DNA of 64,000 nt. Origin: Microbotryum silenes-acaulis. Lineage: Eukaryota > Basidiomycota > Microbotryomycetes > Microbotryales > Microbotryaceae. Numbering within the stretch: the stretch's first letter is position 1; each line of letters opens with the position of its first letter. The DNA lies in contig QPFY01000013.1 in assembly GCA_003665825.1 (NCBI GenBank), positions 682,001 through 746,000 on the forward strand. The letters run 5' to 3'. Below the pieces are notes generated by a model that was given only the letters and a program-made list of their open reading frames with translations, did no database searches and was not told where the DNA came from. Position numbers and translations under genes: made by a program. Shown here piece after piece: positions 61,838-64,000 of the stretch.

Positions 61838-63518
61838 TTATTGTTGATGGCACGAGGGTCCGAATTCGTCCTCGTCCTCGTCCTCGTCCGACTCGGTCGC
61901 ACGACGGTACCCCCCAGTGGATCCAGCCTGCACGCATTTCACAAGCCCAGCATCAGTGGTCCATGAAGTGATCTTACCACGAGAAGGATGGGAAACAAAC
62001 TCACCCCAGTCCCCTCGACATACTCGGCCAACTTGACCTCTCTCGTATTCTGAGGATGTTCGACATCCTGCCTCTTGTTCGGCAACAACCTCTCCAAATC
62101 ATCCAACGCCCTCTTCTCATCCCGGATCTTCATCGCCCACGCCTCGTCGGGCATCTCAACTTCGATCTCGAGCACCAAGTCGCCGACCTCACCTTGCTTC
62201 CACATGCCTTCCCCCTTGACGAGTACCTTGTCGCCCGATTTGAGCACGCGCCAGCCTTTTTCACCAGGCGCAGGTTGGTGTACGACCAGACCACGTCCGT
62301 CAAGGTGTTGGAGGATGAGACGATGGAATCCGAGGATCGATTCGGACAAGGTCAGTGAGAGCTTGGTGGTGAGATTGTGGGGGGCGTGCGTGTAGGTCGG
62401 TGGGGACAACTTGAAGGTAGGGTGAGCGATAGGGGTGAGGAAGATGATCAGGTCCCCTGGGGCTGACGAGTCGGGCTGTGATGCAGAGTGAACAAAAAGA
62501 ATTAGCGCAGTTGGTATTAGACCGATCGCCCGCTGATGTTCAATCACGTACCGATTCATCGCCCTCGCCTCTGAGTACGATCTTGTCACCGGGGGTCATG
62601 CCTCGCTCGACATCGAAAGTCTTTCTGACTTTTTCCGAAGTGGTCTTCTTGCCATGGCACTTTCTGCAACTGTGAGCAAGGATGTCGAGAAAACGTGTAA
62701 GGAAATTTACGGGCCCACCGTTGATCCAGCCCAACGAAATTTCAAACCGGCACTTCAAAGTTCGCGACTTACGCATCTTGTGCGCGAATCCTATAGCCCT
62801 GGCCATCACAGTCCGGGCAGTCGATCTCTTGCCTCGTCATGAACGGACCGGCGACACGCATTGCGTACGAGATACCCGACCCTTTGCACGTCGCGCACTG
62901 ACGGCGTTTCGTATTGGGTCTCGCGCCGGAGCTGAGAGGAGTGGAGGCCCATAGAAGAGATCAGTCACGTGTGGCCTCGGGAGCAGAACCAAGCGGCCGA
63001 AAGCGGGTGCCAACATACCCTTTACAGGTCACGCACTTGCGAACCCTCTCGACTTGGATCGTCTTTTGCGCTCCGTTGTAACAGTCCTCCATCGAGACGG
63101 CCAATTCGACTTGGGACGAACGAGCAGGCTGGGGCTTCCTCTGCCGTTGTCCATTCGGTCCTCCTCCACCACCACCTCGAGGCATCCCACCACCACCACC
63201 ACCACCACCACCAAACATATGCGCGAACAAATCATCCATATCCGGCATTCCCCCCGATCGGCCCCCACCGTTCTTTCCATAGCGATCATACTCGTCCCTC
63301 TTATCCGGATCCGAAAGGCATTCGTAAGCCTGTTGAATATCCTGAAATTGACTATGATCAACGGGGATCGGGTTCCCTTTGTCATCGACTTTGGCGGCTT
63401 GTCGATCGGGGTGATGAATCAACGAGAGCTTGCGATACGCTTTCCGAATTTCGTCGCCGGACGCGGACGACGAGACTTCGAGCAGCTTGTAATACGTCTC
63501 GTCCACCACGGTCGGCAT
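61838..63518 (-). CDS. type I DnaJ/Hsp40 co-chaperone, Ydj1-like
   Basis: Five exons: 63518-63019, 62931-62773, 62669-62552, 62475-62005, 61927-61838 (1338 nt, 445 aa). The J domain has YYKLLEVSSSASGDEIRKAY and the HPD tripeptide (HHPDRQA). A Gly-rich linker (poly-Gly near residue 105) follows. Four zinc-finger CxxCxGxG-type repeats are present: CVTCKGSG, CATCKGSG, CPDCDGQG and CRKCHGKK. The client-binding C-terminal domain ends in an acidic stretch and CHQQ, a CaaX-type end consistent with farnesylation as in Ydj1. It stimulates Hsp70 ATPase and delivers unfolded proteins in the cytosol and at membranes. The acceptor giving CRKC, not the one 6 nt downstream, restores the fourth zinc repeat. 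Confidence 0.93.
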
Positions 63519-64000
63519 CTTGTCGTCGGGGGGCTCAAAAGCGTCTGGATTGGGTGTTGGGGTAGAATTTTCGCTTGGACAGAGCTAGAGAGGGGGTACC
63601 GGGTGCTGTTGGTCGTCAAGAGACGACGATGCCGGAGTGAGTGAGACGCTTGCGAAGACGTGCCGGCTCCAAAGGTGGGCCGGGTCCGTGCACGCCCCGT
63701 GATCTGACATCATTCAATCACCGAAAAAATGGTGCGAGTGCAGGTGCGCATTAAGATCAGTGTTACAAAGACAGTGAGGAACAGCTGAGCCAAATAAAGA
63801 AAGACGCATAGTGAATAAAAGGGACCAAAAGTGTCTATTCAGACGGTGGATGCAGTGGGCCATTGGAAGTAACGAGTACAAAAAAGTCGTAAAGGTCCGA
63901 GAGGGCAGGGTCACATGACCGCTCCCCGCAAAGACGCCTTCTAGGTCGTGGAACGGAAATAAAAGAAATACGGAAACGTCATCATGGTTGAGGGGTGCGC
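63519..64000. other. promoter side of the DnaJ gene to window end
   Basis: The first part should contain the DnaJ promoter; I did not find an unambiguous heat-shock element. A minus-strand open frame at 63714-63914 has no family signature. No RNA or repeat seen. Confidence 0.4.

Noticed and set aside
63714..63914. Minus-strand open frame near the window end
   Set aside because: Rich in His/Leu/Phe without a recognisable domain; likely chance or UTR of a gene outside the window.

Overview
This window is nuclear DNA from an intron-rich fungus. Nearly every gene is broken by short GT-AG introns (about 50-100 nt), several exons are only 12-34 nt, and codon use is GC-rich. The gene set (Dbp2 helicase, Gep4, Ydj1-type DnaJ, Dpb11/TopBP1, Rad4/XPC, EDEM-like mannosidase, cyanase, signal peptidase subunit, eS6, uS15) is typical of fungi. 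The overall style suggests a basidiomycete, probably a yeast of the Pucciniomycotina; that placement is inference. I see no transposon, rRNA, CRISPR or prokaryotic-type operon. I placed exons by hand and checked them by reading-frame closure: for almost all genes the summed exons are divisible by three and end at a stop. Coordinates span start codon to stop codon, introns included.

Layout. 0.8-10.2 kb: two head-to-head paralogous secreted cysteine-rich proteins flanking a tRNA-like Pol III element. 11.0-14.6 kb: DBP2 RNA helicase with a 1003-nt intron that carries a long hairpin. 14.8-17.6 kb: an Alba-like protein and a small membrane protein. 18.8-22.6 kb: a five-BRCT Dpb11/TopBP1-like checkpoint protein. 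22.8-30 kb: an MFS sugar transporter, the mitochondrial phosphatase Gep4, and a second MFS transporter. 30.5-32.3 kb: cyanase and an HSBP1-like protein, convergent. 33.4-41.8 kb: GH28 polygalacturonase, an Rsm1/NIPA-like zinc finger protein, and an EDEM-type GH47 mannosidase with a PA domain. 42.1-47.6 kb: a ferric reductase and a putative Mg-chelatase-like protein. 47.8-52.4 kb: signal peptidase subunit Spc2, then divergent ribosomal genes uS15 and eS6. 52.9-58.0 kb: a MOSC (mARC-like) protein and Rad4/XPC. 58.4-63.5 kb: an amino-acid/GABA-type permease and a Ydj1-type DnaJ.

The neighbours do not form one pathway; this is an ordinary mosaic of housekeeping and environment-facing genes (secreted enzymes, transporters, iron reduction, cyanate detoxification). 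The most unusual material is the cysteine-rich pair, whose introns are never phase 0 and repeatedly split cysteine codons; the structured long intron of DBP2, whose counterpart in budding yeast mediates autoregulation; and the recurrent micro-exons and in-frame stop-free introns.
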